Assembly (NCBI RefSeq): GCF_017471675.1
Contig: NZ_JAFUSK010000078.1
Coordinates: 1 to 61,190, forward strand
Length of the DNA stretch: 61,190 bases
Reading direction: 5' to 3'
Source of the DNA: Pseudobutyrivibrio sp.
GTDB lineage: Bacteria; Bacillota; Clostridia; Lachnospirales; Lachnospiraceae
The notes beneath the pieces were generated by a model. That model was given only the letters and a program-made list of their open reading frames with translations, was not told where the DNA came from and did not search any database. Positions 34,159 through 43,048 of the stretch are shown one piece after another. Each line of letters starts with the position of its first letter. The stretch's first letter is position 1. The position numbers were made by a program, and so were the translations under genes.

Positions 34159-35550
34159 GTGAAAACAACTAAGGAAATATTATTATTTGCAAACGAAATA
34201 ACCAAATTATTAGACATTCAAATTAGCCGCAAAAAGACTTTGGAGGACGAATACAATTGTGATATTATTAGTCTTGCCGACATGCTAAAAGAATTAGACA
34301 TGATCAATAAAAAGGAGCTTAAATTAAAGCGTACGCTTGTTTCACAGGTCCATGTGAAGAAAAATGGACTGCCTAAAAGCATTAGATATGACGCTGGCAG
34401 AGACTTATGGATAACAAAGATTTCTGGCGACATCAGAATTCATGCTCGAACCGAAGAGACATTATTAGATAAGATATTAGAATACTATGATTGCCATTTA
34501 ATGTCATATACTATCGACCATATATTCACTTTGGCTCTTAAGCACAAAGAGGATATCGATATATGCAGTCCACTTACAATTCAACGCTATAAGGATTCGT
34601 ATAACCGTTTTATCTCTGAAGAATTTAGGGAAAAAGATATCAGAAAGGTTGATAACGATTCATTACAGTCATACAGCAAATTAATGACTGCACGACTTCA
34701 TCCTAAGAAAAAAGCATTCTTAAGCTATAAAGGGGTGTTGAATCTAATCTTCGACTATGCAGAAGAGAACAATTACATTCAAAACAATCCTGTTAAATCT
34801 ATCAATAACAAGAAGTTCTTGATGCAGTGTGATAATTCAAAGCCACAGAGCAGTGAGAAAATTCTTTCGCTGCATGATATTGAAGCTATTTATTCTGAAA
34901 TCAGTAGACGAAATAATCTTCCACGCTATCAGGGCTATTTTTATTATGGTTATATGGTTCGTATGGCTATTGCAACAGGTATGCGTGCTGGTGAGCTTTG
35001 TGCACTGAAATGGGCGGATATAGATGATTATTATATTCATATCCATGCACAGCAATTAACAGGCCGTGGTAAGGGAAATACAGCCAATTTCTATGCCGAT
35101 TGGACAAAGGATGAAAAAGGTATTTCACATGGTGGAAGGAAATTTCCAATCACTGATAATATTGCTGCCATTTTAGATGATTTGAAAAAGAATCAGCTTG
35201 AGAAAAACATTATTTCTGATTACGTATTTTGCAAGCCAAATGGAGACTGGATAAAGATTGGTTCATATCACGCTTGGCTTCGTGAGTTCATGAAAAGTAT
35301 AAACTTACCAGTCACGAATAATCACGCATTCAGAATGAGTCTTAATTCTAATGTTTTTATTCCAAACGGCATTCCTGTAACAGATAGAGCAAGATTGCTC
35401 GGCCACAGTGTTGAAACCAATATAAAGCATTATTCATACGCAAGAATTGGGGTTGATCAAGAAATAATAGATAGGCTAAATGGCAAGGTTGCCCCTAAGT
35501 TGCCCCAAAATATAATTGACTTCGAATCAACCAAAAAGAAAAAAGCTTGA
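34159..35550 (+). CDS. int: Tyrosine recombinase/integrase of the element
   Basis: 463 aa, start GTG 34159 behind AGAAAGG. An N-terminal AP2-like arm-binding and SAM-like core-binding region is followed by the catalytic domain: ATGMRAGELCALKW (Arg ~276), HAFRMSLNSNV (His and Arg ~389-392), LLGHS (~414) and HYSYA (nucleophile Tyr ~424). This is the Tn916/phage-type integrase family. It ends 37 bp from the att core in the tRNA-Leu gene. Two GTTGCCC repeats, likely arm sites, lie inside its 3' end (35488-35505). Confidence 0.96.
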   Translation: MKTTKEILLFANEITKLLDIQISRKKTLEDEYNCDIISLADMLKELDMINKKELKLKRTLVSQVHVKKNGLPKSIRYDAGRDLWITKISGDIRIHARTEETLLDKILEYYDCHLMSYTIDHIFTLALKHKEDIDICSPLTIQRYKDSYNRFISEEFREKDIRKVDNDSLQSYSKLMTARLHPKKKAFLSYKGVLNLIFDYAEENNYIQNNPVKSINNKKFLMQCDNSKPQSSEKILSLHDIEAIYSEISRRNNLPRYQGYFYYGYMVRMAIATGMRAGELCALKWADIDDYYIHIHAQQLTGRGKGNTANFYADWTKDEKGISHGGRKFPITDNIAAILDDLKKNQLEKNIISDYVFCKPNGDWIKIGSYHAWLREFMKSINLPVTNNHAFRMSLNSNVFIPNGIPVTDRARLLGHSVETNIKHYSYARIGVDQEIIDRLNGKVAPKLPQNIIDFESTKKKKA

Positions 35551-35569
35551 GAATTCAACATTCTCAAGC
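35545..35569 (+). terminator. Hairpin overlapping the integrase stop
   Basis: Stem GCTTGAGAAT / ATTCTCAAGC with a 5-nt loop; the stop codon TGA lies within the left arm. The following T content is weak; preceding A run makes it better on the minus strand. Confidence 0.6.
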
Positions 35570-35587
35570 TCTAATCATTAAAAAATA

Positions 35588-35612
35588 TTATGCCGGCTGC
35601 GGGACTTGAACC
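35588..35612. repeat. Right attachment site copy in tRNA-Leu
   Basis: Identical 25 bp to 26163-26187, covering the T-arm 3' half and acceptor end of the tRNA. Confidence 0.92.
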
Positions 35613-35674
35613 CGCACGATGTTGCCACCAACAGATTTTGAGTCTGCCTCGTCTGCCAATTCCGACAAGCCGGC
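35591..35674 (-). tRNA. tRNA-Leu (CAA)
   Basis: 84 nt with a long variable arm, minus strand. Acceptor GCCGGC pairs with GCCGGC(A). Anticodon loop CTCAAAA gives CAA, decoding UUG. The 3' CCA is not encoded. Its 3' end (35588-35612) is the right attachment core of the integrated element, which restores a complete tRNA. Confidence 0.97.
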
Positions 35675-35746
35675 GTCCGCAGACTAGTATACTAAATCTT
35701 GTCTGCGTTTTCAATATTATTTTAGGATTATTTTCCTAAAAATTCT

Positions 35747-37015
35747 TTATTTTAGAATGCCATCAACAATGCCTAGATTATCAAATGTAGCCAGGTAATC
35801 TTTGATTGTTTCAGGGCGACGGATGAGCTTAAATGAACCATCTTCCTTAAGTAAAACTTCTGCGCTCTTAAGCTTGCCATTGTAATTGTATCCCATTGAA
35901 TATCCGTGGGCACCTGTATCATGAATAAATAAGATATCACCATCGTCAATCTTAGGAAGCTGTCTGTCTACTGCAAACTTATCGCAATTCTCACAAAGTG
36001 AACCTGTGACATCATATACATGGTCTTCAGGAGCATTTTCCTTGCCAAGGACAGTTATGTGATGATATGAACCATAAACAGCTGGACGCATCAAATCTAC
36101 GGCACAGGCATCAACACCAATATATTCTTTGTAAGTGTGCTTTTCATGGATGGCTGTTGTAACAAGTCCACCGTAAGGGCCAGTCATAAAGCGGCCCATT
36201 TCTGTAAGGATAGCTACATTACCTAATCCTGCTGGAACTAAGATTTCATCGAATGCCTTATGAACTCCTTCTCCAATAACAGCAATGTCATTTGCCTTCT
36301 GGTCAGGGCGATATGCAATACCTACACCGCCTGAAAGATTTACAAATGAGATTGCAATTCCTGTCTTTTCCTTAAGCTCTACAATAAGCTCAAACAAAGT
36401 TCTTGCAAGAGTTGGATAATAATCATTGGTAACTGTGTTTGATACTAAGAATGCATGAATACCAAACTCTTCAACGCCCTTGCTCTTAAGCACCTTATAG
36501 GCCTCAAAGATTTGCTCCTTTGTCATGCCGTATTTACTGTCTCCAGGGTTATCCATGATTCCGTTGGATAACTCGTACACTCCACCTGGGTTGAATCTGC
36601 AGCACATCTTTTTAGGAAAATGTCCTACTGATTTTTCATAAAAATCTATATGTGTGAAATCATCAAGATTTACGATAACACCTAAATCGTCTGCGTACTT
36701 GAATTCGCTTGCCGGTGTATCATTAGATGAAAACATAATGTCATCCTTTTTGAATCCAAGCTCATCGCTTAGAGCAAGCTCTACATAAGAAGCGCAGTCC
36801 ACTCCACATCCCTCTTCCTGCAAAATCTTAAGAAGAAATGGATTTGGATTTGCCTTTACTGCGAAATACTCCTTGAAGCCCTTGTTCCAGCTAAAAGCCT
36901 TATTAACAGCTCTGGCATTTTCTCTAATTCCTTTTTCATCATAGATGTTAAAAGGTGTTGGAATTGTCTTTGTGATTTCTTCGATTTGGTTCTTTGTTAC
37001 AAATGGGGTTTTCAT
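35747..37015 (-). CDS. lysA: Diaminopimelate decarboxylase-like PLP enzyme
   Basis: 422 aa. Fold-type III PLP decarboxylase: EYFAVKANPNPFLLK carries the PLP Lys (~51), then GVDCASYVELAL, FSSNDTPASEF, SGGVGIAY (phosphate-binding Gly loop, ~240), MGRFMTGPYG and a C-terminal VTGSLCENCDKFA (active-site Cys, ~345) and GAHGYSMGYNYNG (Tyr). It would form lysine from meso-diaminopimelate. Several residues around the substrate loop differ from classical LysA, so a related amino-acid decarboxylase is possible. It overlaps the transglycosylase stop by 4 nt; both may belong to cell-wall and lysine metabolism. Confidence 0.85.
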   Translation of the reverse strand: MKTPFVTKNQIEEITKTIPTPFNIYDEKGIRENARAVNKAFSWNKGFKEYFAVKANPNPFLLKILQEEGCGVDCASYVELALSDELGFKKDDIMFSSNDTPASEFKYADDLGVIVNLDDFTHIDFYEKSVGHFPKKMCCRFNPGGVYELSNGIMDNPGDSKYGMTKEQIFEAYKVLKSKGVEEFGIHAFLVSNTVTNDYYPTLARTLFELIVELKEKTGIAISFVNLSGGVGIAYRPDQKANDIAVIGEGVHKAFDEILVPAGLGNVAILTEMGRFMTGPYGGLVTTAIHEKHTYKEYIGVDACAVDLMRPAVYGSYHHITVLGKENAPEDHVYDVTGSLCENCDKFAVDRQLPKIDDGDILFIHDTGAHGYSMGYNYNGKLKSAEVLLKEDGSFKLIRRPETIKDYLATFDNLGIVDGILK

Positions 37016-37692
37016 AAATAATTAATCTCCGCTAATGTGTTTCTTAGTGCAGCATATTCGTCAGTTTCAGGCAAATCTTTAAGCAGAGTCTTTAAGTCAG
37101 CTTCAATTTCCGCTTTAGAAGCAGTGCGAGAAATATAGTTGGTATAAGGAACGTCTGCGCCTCTTTGCATAATGGCCTTTACCCCTTGCACATAGCTTAA
37201 TGTCTCGCCGTAAGGAGGAACACCACCGTACATATCAACAGCGTTGCTACCAGCATTATAAGCCGCCAAAGCTTTATCTAAGTCCCCATTATATTCCTTT
37301 AGCTTCTGAGAGATATAATTGGCACCTGCCATAATATTCTCATAGGCATCGAATGGATGGGTAAGCTTAAGCTCATTTGCAGTGGCTGGCATTATCTGCA
37401 TAATGCCCATGGCGCCTGTATTGCTAACAGCGTTAGGATTAAATCCTGATTCCTGCTCAGCAATAGCCGTAAGTAAATCATAGCTGACACCGTATTTCTG
37501 GCTTGCCTCTATAAAGATATCCTTGTAAGAGGTAGCTGTCTTGATATTATCTGCTACAGTTTTTTGATTTAATGCCTTTACAAATGCCTTGCTAGTTGCA
37601 TTTGCATTACTAGTAGAAGTTTCCTTGTTTGGAGTCTCAATGATTTCCTCATAGGTAACCATAGAGTCCATGGATGCTACCGAAATTTTCAT
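37012..37692 (-). CDS. Lytic transglycosylase (SLT domain)
   Basis: 226 aa from ATG 37692, behind GAGGGA; the TTG at 37698 is less likely. Residues ~65-185 form an SLT/goose-lysozyme-like domain: AIAEQESGFNPNAVSNTGAMGIMQIMPATANEL (catalytic Glu in QESGFN, ~82) and ALAAYNAGSNAVDMYGGVPPYGETLSYV. It cuts murein between MurNAc and GlcNAc. There is no signal peptide; the first 60 residues are Thr/Ser-rich. Leaderless members of this type act in flagellar or surface assembly. Coupled to the downstream decarboxylase by a 4-nt overlap. Confidence 0.9.
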   Translation of the reverse strand: MKISVASMDSMVTYEEIIETPNKETSTSNANATSKAFVKALNQKTVADNIKTATSYKDIFIEASQKYGVSYDLLTAIAEQESGFNPNAVSNTGAMGIMQIMPATANELKLTHPFDAYENIMAGANYISQKLKEYNGDLDKALAAYNAGSNAVDMYGGVPPYGETLSYVQGVKAIMQRGADVPYTNYISRTASKAEIEADLKTLLKDLPETDEYAALRNTLAEINYL

Positions 37693-37771
37693 ACTCAATC
37701 CCTCATAAATTGACTGTCATCTATTGACATCGCTACTCAACTTTGATATGCTTTTTCTTGCTGAATAGCAA

Positions 37772-37843
37772 GCTGGTGTGGCTCAGAGGTAGAGCACTTC
37801 CTTGGTAAGGAAGGGGTCACGGGTTCAATTCCCGTCACCAGCT
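37772..37843 (+). tRNA. tRNA-Thr (GGU)
   Basis: 72 nt. Acceptor GCTGGTG pairs with CACCAGC; T-loop GGGTTCAATTCCC; anticodon loop TTGGTAA gives GGT. No CCA is encoded. A T run follows immediately. Confidence 0.97.
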
Positions 37844-37962
37844 TTTTTTAGTACCTAAAAGCATGTATACACCAACCTTTTTTATTTGGTTATACTTTAG
37901 CATAATAAAGTGTTTATGTAAACTGATTTTGTACAATTGATTTTTATTTTTAGGAGGCAACC

Positions 37963-39000
37963 ATGGATACAGAAAAATATGTAGATTACATCGTAAAACA
38001 AACAGAAGATATTCTTGCAATCGACAGCCCTACAGGCTTTACAGCAAATGCAGCTAAGCATCTTATAGCTGAGTATGAAAAGCTTGGATTCAAGCCGGAG
38101 CTTACTACAAAGGGCGGTGTGCTTGTTGACCTTGGTGGAAGCAATGCAGATGATGCCATTTTAATAGAAGCTCATATGGATACTCTTGGTGGTATGATTA
38201 GTAAGATTAAAACTAATGGTAATCTTGAAATCACTCCACTTGGCGGCTTCAATCCTAACAATGGCGAGTCTGAGAATTGCCGTATCTACACCCGTGATGG
38301 TGTAATTTACGAGGGCACTCTTCAGCTTAACAATGCCTCTGTACATGTTAACGACGATTACTCATCTACTACTAGAGAGTTTAACTGTATGGAAGTAGTT
38401 ATTGATGAAGAAGTATCCAGCGCTGATGACACAAAGAAGCTTGGCATTATGATTGGCGATATTGTTGCCTTTGAGCCTCGCACAAGAGTTACTAAGTCAG
38501 GCTACATCAAGAGCCGTTTCCTTGATGATAAGCTTTCAGTAGGTATTCTTCTTGGTCAGGCAAAATACATTGCCGACAACAAAATCACTACAGACAGAAA
38601 AATCTATCACCACATCACAGTATACGAAGAGGTTGGTCACGGCGCTTGCGGTACTGTTCCTGCTGGAGTTACCGAGATTCTTTCTGTAGATATGGGATGT
38701 ATTGGCGAAGGCCTTGATTGTAAGGAAACACAGGTTAGCATCTGTGCAAAGGATTCTGCTGGTCCTTACAACTATGATGTTGTTACAAATCTTATCAACA
38801 CTGCCAAAGCTAACGATATCGACTTTGCAGTGGATGTATATCCTCATTATGGTTCAGATGCTGATGCTGCACTTAAGGCTGGCTATGATGTAAAGCACGG
38901 CCTCATTGGTGCCGGCGTTTACGCCAGCCACGGCTACGAGCGTTCTCATAAGAAGGGGGCTGAAAACACATTCCGTTTACTTATTAATTATGTGAAGTAA
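37963..39000 (+). CDS. M42-family metallo-aminopeptidase
   Basis: 345 aa, ATG 37963 behind TAGGAGG. M42 (FrvX/PepA/TET) motifs: IEAHMDTLGGM (His, Asp; ~67), SRFLDDKLSVGI (bridging Asp, ~186), VYEEVGHGACG (Glu pair, ~222), LSVDMGC (Asp, ~244) and ASHGYERSHK (His, ~325). Cytosolic dimetal peptidases that cut N-terminal residues from peptides, often assembling as large tetrahedral particles. Monocistronic; the gene after it is convergent. Confidence 0.93.
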   Translation: MDTEKYVDYIVKQTEDILAIDSPTGFTANAAKHLIAEYEKLGFKPELTTKGGVLVDLGGSNADDAILIEAHMDTLGGMISKIKTNGNLEITPLGGFNPNNGESENCRIYTRDGVIYEGTLQLNNASVHVNDDYSSTTREFNCMEVVIDEEVSSADDTKKLGIMIGDIVAFEPRTRVTKSGYIKSRFLDDKLSVGILLGQAKYIADNKITTDRKIYHHITVYEEVGHGACGTVPAGVTEILSVDMGCIGEGLDCKETQVSICAKDSAGPYNYDVVTNLINTAKANDIDFAVDVYPHYGSDADAALKAGYDVKHGLIGAGVYASHGYERSHKKGAENTFRLLINYVK

Positions 39001-39415
39001 GTTCTTAGAAGCTTTTAGTTGTAGCTCCTATTGTTAATTATTCCTTGATAAACCAGCTGTATTTTTAGCTCTTAATTAATTTCCTTGAAAATATAAGTGT
39101 TATTTATATATTTATAAAAAACACTTATCACTCACGAAAAAAAGTTAAGTGTAAACAGGCTTTTATCCTGAAAAGCTTACTATTTTGAGAGGCAATTAAG
39201 TGGTATATATGGGTTCTATAATTACACTTACAAAATATATAAGTGTTATTATATATCCATCGATAACCACTTAAATCATCCTTGAAAAAGTGCGTTTATT
39301 TCAGCTTTTGCCCAAAAACACTTAACTTTTTAAAACGAGTGGTAAGTGTTTTTCTTCTATAATCATATTCAGCTTAACAAGAAGTCATATCATAAGTGGT
39401 CATTACCTCATAGCC
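39001..39415. repeat. Intergenic array of ten TAAGTGKT motifs
   Basis: The motif TAAGTG(T/G)(T/A/G) occurs on the plus strand at 39094, 39146, 39197, 39240, 39343, 39393 and on the minus strand at 39119, 39222, 39265, 39316. Start-to-start distances are 25, 27, 51, 25, 18, 25, 51, 27, 50. Positions and orientations mirror about ~39235 (except the outermost pair, 25 against 50). The gap lies between two genes that converge, so it is not an ordinary promoter. No gene is present. Confidence 0.85.
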
Positions 39416-40918
39416 TCATAGTCTCAAGCTATCTAGGAACACCTCCTGGAACTCAGGCTTTTCATTGAGTATCACCACCTTGGCGTGGTCCTTAATCTCC
39501 TGTAGAGCTTCCTCGTCACCCTCCATAACGAATTTCTTTGCCCCAAGCAAAGATGTGTTTCCTACTGCTTCAAACTTAGGCAACAGTTCGCTTGGGAAAA
39601 TTCCAATTCCTGCGGCAGACCATACGCCTATAGTGGCGCCTAAGCCACCTGATACAAATAGATGGTCAATATCATCCATCTTAATACCAGCTTCCTTTAT
39701 AAGCAGTGTTATGGCGGAATAAATAGCTGCCTTGGCAAGAAGCACCTGTTGAATATCCTCGGCCTTTATAACCACATTTTCTGCAACAGGATAGCCTGTA
39801 GCGCTATACTCATCTATGAGAAGGCCGCCATCATCTATGATGTTGTTGCGCCTTAGCTCATGAATCAAATCGATAACACCACTTCCGCATAGTCCTATAG
39901 GTGCTTCTCCACCTATTGTGGTATAGCTGCATTTGCCATGATTAATACTCAGATGATTAATAGCCCCTCTAACTGCTGCAACGCCACAGCTTAAGCTTGC
40001 ACCCTCTAGGGCTGGCCCTGCAGATGCAGATGTACAGTAATAGGTTTTTCCATCATATAAAACAAGCTCTGCATTAGTTCCCAAATCAACTAACAGATAT
40101 GTGCCCCTATCTTTCAGGTAATACAGGCCAGATACAATATCTCCACCTACAAAGGCGCTAATACCAGGCATGAAGAAAATATCTCTTCTATCCTTTACAA
40201 ACCTTACACTATCAAGGGTGTATGGCACAAATGGGTATTTAGCAAACCCATCTACAACCATTCCTAGAAACAGATGTGTCATAATGGAATTGCCGCTAAA
40301 TACGATTTTGTGCATAAGAAAATTAGGGCCAAGCAATTCCTTGCCCATTTTAATCAAATCATTTCTTACTGCATTTTGTAAATCTTCACCATGACCGTCC
40401 ATTGCAGCCTTAACTCTGCTCATAACATCTGCACCATATTTTAGCTGAGAATTAGTGCAGTTGCGCTGGCGAAGGATTTTGCCTGTTGCTAAATCTATGA
40501 TAGCAGTGGCGATAGTTGTAGTTCCAATATCCACCGCTATACCGATGTTTTCCTTTTCAAGATTTTCATCCTCTGCCACTTCATCGATTAGTACTGAAGT
40601 GATTTCCGATGCAAGAGAAGAAGGGACTTCTATCTTACAGTCCCTGGTGATGGTACATTTGCAGCCTAGTCTATATCCTGCCCGCATCTCAGAAAAATCC
40701 AAAGCACGCTCATCGTAGGATGTCATAGGCGGCATACCATATACGAATTTGATAACACAGCTGAGGCACTTGCCTATACCACCACATGGGCGATAAAAGC
40801 TAAGTCCCAGCTGATTCATAGCTTCTGCAAAGCTGATTGGTTCATCCGACACAAGGACATATTCCTTCTGTGGATTAGCACCTTCAATAACAATTTTAAT
40901 TTCCATGGTCTCTGTCAT
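39416..40918 (-). CDS. 2Fe-2S/ASKHA activator protein (RACE-type, DUF4445)
   Basis: 500 aa. N-terminal ferredoxin domain: FYRPCGGIGKCLSCVIKF plus a later RLGCKCTI (Cys ligands for 2Fe-2S, residues ~45-90). C-terminal ASKHA ATPase: IGIAVDIGTTTIATAII (~125), SGNSIMTHLF, LLVDLGTNAEL, SAGPALEG and LFVSGGLGATIG. This architecture is known for reductive activators of corrinoid enzymes (RamA and relatives). No corrinoid protein or methyltransferase is nearby, so its target is unknown. It overlaps the phosphodiesterase gene by 23 nt and ends the minus-strand run. Confidence 0.9.
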   Translation of the reverse strand: MTETMEIKIVIEGANPQKEYVLVSDEPISFAEAMNQLGLSFYRPCGGIGKCLSCVIKFVYGMPPMTSYDERALDFSEMRAGYRLGCKCTITRDCKIEVPSSLASEITSVLIDEVAEDENLEKENIGIAVDIGTTTIATAIIDLATGKILRQRNCTNSQLKYGADVMSRVKAAMDGHGEDLQNAVRNDLIKMGKELLGPNFLMHKIVFSGNSIMTHLFLGMVVDGFAKYPFVPYTLDSVRFVKDRRDIFFMPGISAFVGGDIVSGLYYLKDRGTYLLVDLGTNAELVLYDGKTYYCTSASAGPALEGASLSCGVAAVRGAINHLSINHGKCSYTTIGGEAPIGLCGSGVIDLIHELRRNNIIDDGGLLIDEYSATGYPVAENVVIKAEDIQQVLLAKAAIYSAITLLIKEAGIKMDDIDHLFVSGGLGATIGVWSAAGIGIFPSELLPKFEAVGNTSLLGAKKFVMEGDEEALQEIKDHAKVVILNEKPEFQEVFLDSLRL

Positions 40919-41399
40919 ATTCCTCTAACGAATGTAAATCCATTTTGAACTCACCTTCATTATCTACCAAAATTGTCATATAAGTGTGTTCTCTACTATT
41001 TTGTCTTGGATAAGATATACTTCCCGGGTTTGCAATTATAAGATCTTCGTAATGATCTATGGTTGGCACGTGGGTGTGACCGTAAAGAACAATATCGCAG
41101 CCCTTTTCATGGGCAGCCTTTGCAATCATTTCATAGTCATAATTAACTCCGTAATAATGGCCGTGGGTAAGAAGTATTACATGCTTTCCTACTTCTAATA
41201 CCACCTCATTTGGAAGGTCCGCGCCCCAGTCGCAGTTACCACAAACACATTCCGCTGGTGCTTCCGACATCATCCAAAGATTATCCTCTACCCCTTGGCC
41301 ATCTCCAAGATGGTATATTCTATCAGGCTTTTCTATCTCAATGGCATCTCTAAGATTTTCTGCTTTGCCATGTGTATCACTAACAACTAATATTTTCAT
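40896..41399 (-). CDS. YfcE/MJ0936-type metallophosphoesterase
   Basis: 167 aa from ATG 41399 (MKILVVSDTHG). Calcineurin-like motifs in order: VSDTHG, YHLGDG, CGNCDWG, ILLTHGHYYG and LYGHTH (metal ligands). Members hydrolyse phosphodiesters; the cell substrate is uncertain. It overlaps rdgB, a common pairing in Firmicutes (rdgB-yfcE), and the activator gene downstream. Confidence 0.92.
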   Translation of the reverse strand: MKILVVSDTHGKAENLRDAIEIEKPDRIYHLGDGQGVEDNLWMMSEAPAECVCGNCDWGADLPNEVVLEVGKHVILLTHGHYYGVNYDYEMIAKAAHEKGCDIVLYGHTHVPTIDHYEDLIIANPGSISYPRQNSREHTYMTILVDNEGEFKMDLHSLEEYDRDHGN

Positions 41400-41991
41400 G
41401 CTTAACAATTTCTTCCTTTATCATTCTAAGTGCTTTGCCTCTGTGGCTTATGGCATTCTTCTCCTCTGGGCTGATGCTGGCTGTGCTCACATCCTTATCC
41501 CATAGATAGAAGATTGGGTCATAGCCGAAGCCGTTTGTCCCCATTGGCTCGTAGCCTATGTAGCCCTCAATAGTGCCTCGCACACATTCTTCCTTGCCAT
41601 CAGGAAATACTGCTGAGACAGCACATACGAATCTGGCGCCTCTGTCCTCTTTTTTAACCCCATCCAATCTTTCGATTAGATTTGCATTCTTTATATCATA
41701 AGATGTATCCTCGCCCATGTATCTTGCAGAATAAATACCTGGCTCTTTGTTAAGAGCATCGATTTCCAGACCGCTATCATCAGCAAGAATAATAGCATCC
41801 TTGGCATATTCAGAAATAGCGCGAGCCTTAATCAGCGAATTTTCCTCAAAGGTGCTTCCATCCTCTACTATATCGCAGTCAATTCCGGCTTCCTTCATAG
41901 ACTTGATATCGTAGTTGTCTTCCCCGAGAATCTCACGAATCTCACGCATCTTGTTAGCGTTACCTGTTGCAAAAATAATCTTAGTTTTCAT
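41380..41991 (-). CDS. rdgB: XTP/dITP diphosphatase (RdgB/HAM1)
   Basis: 203 aa. Family motifs: IFATGNANKMREI at the N-terminus, LADDSGLEIDAL (~70), PGIYSARY, and the C-terminal GFGYDPIFYL ... NAISHRGKAL. It removes deaminated purine nucleotides such as dITP and XTP, guarding DNA and RNA. Overlaps both neighbours slightly, so translation is coupled. Confidence 0.96.
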   Translation of the reverse strand: MKTKIIFATGNANKMREIREILGEDNYDIKSMKEAGIDCDIVEDGSTFEENSLIKARAISEYAKDAIILADDSGLEIDALNKEPGIYSARYMGEDTSYDIKNANLIERLDGVKKEDRGARFVCAVSAVFPDGKEECVRGTIEGYIGYEPMGTNGFGYDPIFYLWDKDVSTASISPEEKNAISHRGKALRMIKEEIVKHENISC

Positions 41992-43048
41992 TTAAATACT
42001 CTAGCACTGCATCATAAAGCGCCTGTGCTGCCTTTCTTTGATATTCTTTATCTTGAAGATTTTCAAGCTCCTTCTGATTAGTCATAAATCCTACTTCAAC
42101 AAGGGCAACTGGCACCTTGGACATACGAATAATGTATACCTCATCTCCCACCACGGTTCCCTTGGATTTAGCTCCAAGCTCCTTTAGAAGATGGTCAAGG
42201 CATGTTTCGGCAAGCTCCTTTGATTCTCCTGTGGAATCGCCACCTTCGTACATTACCTCACAACCATTGATGGATGACATTCGACCAGAGGCTGTAGAAT
42301 TGTTGTGAACTGATAAGAAAATATCAGCATTTGAATCATTAGCCAGGCCTACCCTATTTTCGAAGGCTGGATTAGAATCATCTGTACGGGTGTAGTATAC
42401 ACCAATATTTTTGCCACTTCTATCAAAAAGCTTTTTTAATTCAAGAACAATATCAAGATTGATATCTTTTTCATTTACCCCCATTTTGGTTGCCCCGGGA
42501 ACATTACCACCGTGGCCTGCATCCACAACAACTATCTTGTCATATACTTCATGAGGGTCAACAAAATCTATATAGATATATTCACCCTCAGATGTCATCT
42601 TGGCCTCAAGCACCTTATCCAAAGTGATTTCAATAACACCCAAAAGATTTTCACTGTCGTATGTAATATCTACAATGTTGTTTGATTCACCCCTCATAGG
42701 ATATTGCTCAAAATAATCCTTGCCAATACCATTTATGGAAATAGCTACCGTTCTATCAACATAAATATCCTCGATATTAACGCTGGCACTTGTAACATTC
42801 TTTGGCAGGGTCAATCTAATCTGATGGCCCTTTAGCACTGAATCTTTTGTTTCTTCTCCCTCGCCTCTCAGCTCTAAATCAGAGGCTCTCAACATTTCCA
42901 TTACTGAAACCCTGCCCCCGGTTAGCTTGCTGTCTTCAATCTTAAGCGCAATTATATGCATATTGGGCACATAAATAAGTATGCAGCTCATGATTATAAC
43001 AACAGCAAGGATTATGGCTGTAAAGGCACCCATTACCTTCTGTTCCAT
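41981..43048 (-). CDS. N-acetylmuramoyl-L-alanine amidase (Amidase_3)
   Basis: 355 aa. One N-terminal membrane helix (~8-30) anchors it outside. Residues ~65-165 form an AMIN-like beta domain; the catalytic zinc domain follows: VVVDAGHGGN (His, ~176), NEKDINLDIV (Glu), FLSVHNNST (His, ~245) and VALVEVGFMTN (Glu, ~317). It splits the peptide from MurNAc in peptidoglycan. The start codon directly abuts the end of the papain-like protease gene; both are envelope proteins. Confidence 0.93.
   Translation of the reverse strand: MEQKVMGAFTAIILAVVIIMSCILIYVPNMHIIALKIEDSKLTGGRVSVMEMLRASDLELRGEGEETKDSVLKGHQIRLTLPKNVTSASVNIEDIYVDRTVAISINGIGKDYFEQYPMRGESNNIVDITYDSENLLGVIEITLDKVLEAKMTSEGEYIYIDFVDPHEVYDKIVVVDAGHGGNVPGATKMGVNEKDINLDIVLELKKLFDRSGKNIGVYYTRTDDSNPAFENRVGLANDSNADIFLSVHNNSTASGRMSSINGCEVMYEGGDSTGESKELAETCLDHLLKELGAKSKGTVVGDEVYIIRMSKVPVALVEVGFMTNQKELENLQDKEYQRKAAQALYDAVLEYLNEN

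Larger units (their letters stand above)
26163..35612. mobile_element. Integrative element inserted in tRNA-Leu(CAA)
   Basis: Bounded by a perfect 25-bp direct repeat (26163-26187 and 35588-35612) that begins TTATGCCGGC and ends ACTTGAACC, matching the 3' end of tRNA-Leu. The tRNA is intact on the right side; the left copy is only its 3' fragment. A tyrosine integrase gene lies next to the intact tRNA. Cargo: a small ORF, an AbiF/ncRNA module, a two-component system and five uncharacterised proteins. No conjugation, replication or capsid genes are visible, so it is a genomic island or satellite-like element, perhaps moved by helpers. Confidence 0.9.

Noticed and set aside
26163-35612. Prophage
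   Set aside because: No capsid, portal, terminase, lysis or replication genes in the element.
39001-39415. Replication origin with DnaA boxes
   Set aside because: The repeated motif TAAGTGKT differs from the DnaA box TTATCCACA, and no dnaA, dnaN or rep gene is near.
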